The translations under genes were made by a program, and so were the position numbers. From NCBI GenBank assembly GCA_013204685.1, contig JABMSC010000067.1, positions 1 to 7,057 of the forward strand: 7,057 nt of DNA. Reading direction: 5' to 3'. The notes under the pieces were generated by a model that saw nothing but the letters and a program-made list of their open reading frames with translations, was not told the origin of the DNA and searched no databases. Below are positions 6,092 through 7,057 of this stretch, piece after piece. Each line of letters starts with the position of its first letter. Within the stretch, counting starts at the first letter, position 1. The stretch is from Candidatus Omnitrophota bacterium (GTDB lineage Bacteria; Omnitrophota; Gorgyraeia; Tantalellales; Tantalellaceae).

Positions 6092-7057
6092 ATGTTCATC
6101 AGCACAAGAAGACGCATATACGGATTATGGCTCATTTTTTGTGACGTACTGTCTTTAGCGGCAGCTGTTTATATGTCTACGGTGATAAGGTTCGGCATGA
6201 CGGACGCGATGCGCTACCTAAGCGTGAAGATCTTTCCGCTTTTTGTCAATATCGGCATTTTTGTTGCCATATTCTATCTTGCGGGTCTGTATGAACCGAA
6301 ACGGTTCGATAATCATATTAAAATATTCATAACGGTGGTCTTATCCGTCTTCGCTGGAATGCTCTTAAGCTCTTTTGTTTTTTATGCTGACCTGTCGCTA
6401 AAGATCGGAAGGGGAGTATTTGTTCTAAATTCTTTCCTCCTGATGATCTTTGTTTCCTTGTCAAGATTTCTTTTTGTGGTCACCGCGAAGAAGAGGATCC
6501 TGGATAGAAAGATCATCATTGTAGGGAACGAAGAAGCCTCGCGGGATGTGATAACCCTTATACATAAATATGCTTCTTCGCTCTATCGCGTTGTCGGTAT
6601 CATAAACGGGAACAGTGTGGATGGAAAAGCGGAGGTAGACGGTTATAAGCTGCTGGGGCCGATAGAAGAGACGGGGGACCTGATCAAAAGAAGGGAGGTT
6701 GACGCTATAGTCGTTACTTCCCTGGAACCAAAACGTCGTCGCGTTCTGGAGAATTTAAGGGTTTGCCGGTATCGAGGCATAGAGATCATTGATGTTGTTT
6801 CGCTATACGAAGAACTGGAGGGGCAGGTCCCCCTTAAATACATAGACGATGAATGGCTCTTCTCTTCAAGCGCGAAATATCCCGGATTTCATGTCAGAAA
6901 GATAAAGAGACTGGTCGATATCATAGGTTCCCTGGCCGGCCTCATACTGGCGGTGCCTTTTTGTGTTATTGCGGCGGTTCTTATCAAGCTTGATTCTCGG
7001 GGACCTGTATTTTACAGGCAGAAAAGGCTGGGCAGGTTTGGGAAGCCCTTCCGTGTG
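6092..7057 (+). CDS. Polyprenyl-phosphate hexose-1-phosphate transferase (WbaP/WcaJ-type), 3' truncated
   Basis: The frame is open for 322 residues from ATG 6092 to the right edge, with no stop, so the gene continues outside. The family moves a sugar-1-phosphate from a UDP-sugar to undecaprenyl phosphate, the first membrane step of glycan repeat-unit synthesis. About four N-terminal membrane segments (about 12-31, 50-64, 78-97, 109-130) include the family-typical GLYEP (65-69). A Rossmann-like CoA_binding_3 domain follows from about 139 (RKIIIVGNEEASR) to about 250. The catalytic Bac_transf domain begins at about 272 (KRLVDIIG), with the helix-breaking Pro289 of the re-entrant membrane helix and the conserved SRGPVFYRQKRLGRFGKPF (302-320). 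The catalytic Asp-Glu pair should lie just beyond the window. Full-length relatives are usually about 450-480 residues, so roughly the last third is missing. Sugar specificity (glucose, galactose or other) cannot be read from this part. Sampled lines look more GC-rich than the ligase gene (29/60 in 6661-6720 against 23/60 in 3481-3540). Confidence 0.94.
   Translation, partial: MFISTRRRIYGLWLIFCDVLSLAAAVYMSTVIRFGMTDAMRYLSVKIFPLFVNIGIFVAIFYLAGLYEPKRFDNHIKIFITVVLSVFAGMLLSSFVFYADLSLKIGRGVFVLNSFLLMIFVSLSRFLFVVTAKKRILDRKIIIVGNEEASRDVITLIHKYASSLYRVVGIINGNSVDGKAEVDGYKLLGPIEETGDLIKRREVDAIVVTSLEPKRRRVLENLRVCRYRGIEIIDVVSLYEELEGQVPLKYIDDEWLFSSSAKYPGFHVRKIKRLVDIIGSLAGLILAVPFCVIAAVLIKLDSRGPVFYRQKRLGRFGKPFRV

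Overview
The window is part of a polysaccharide (capsule, exopolysaccharide or O-antigen-like) assembly and export locus of a Gram-negative bacterium. All five genes supported here read on the + strand. An outer membrane is implied by a beta-barrel C-terminus ending in Phe, a periplasmic export protein of the Wza/OPX family with a signal peptide, and a Wzc-type co-polymerase fused to its kinase. The sequence is fairly AT-rich. The taxon cannot be fixed from sequence alone. The gene style (short OPX protein, ligase/polymerase fused to TPRs, AT-rich, intergenic ATCTGTGTG repeats) recalls uncultured lineages such as Omnitrophota or deltaproteobacterial groups, but that is only an impression.

Layout. 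1-209 is the 3' end of a probable outer-membrane beta-barrel gene. 210-317 is a short leader with a -10-like TATAAT and a degraded inverted repeat resembling REP-type elements. 318-953 encodes a short Wza-like export protein. 965-3214 encodes a 749-residue Wzc-like chain-length regulator and tyrosine kinase with a C-terminal tyrosine cluster. 3266-5929 encodes an 887-residue O-antigen ligase/Wzy-family membrane protein with a long TPR tail. 5930-6091 is an intergenic spacer holding four copies of a 15-bp motif, two in each orientation. 6092-7057 is the 5' part of a polyprenyl-phosphate sugar-1-phosphate transferase that runs off the right edge without a stop.

How the genes fit together (inference from families). 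The last gene would start the repeat unit by moving a sugar-1-phosphate onto a polyprenyl phosphate in the inner membrane. The Wzy/WaaL-like protein would polymerise or ligate glycan on the periplasmic face. The Wzc-like protein would control chain length and export by cycles of tyrosine phosphorylation. The short OPX protein, probably with the upstream beta-barrel as outer-membrane pore, would pass the polymer out. No flippase (Wzx), phosphatase (Wzb) or glycosyltransferase is visible, so the locus must extend beyond the window.

I see no clearly undescribed system. The points most worth a second look are the beta-barrel plus short OPX pair, the predicted periplasmic TPR tail on the ligase/polymerase, the in-frame duplication in the tyrosine tail, and the inverted repeat cluster at 5945-6066.
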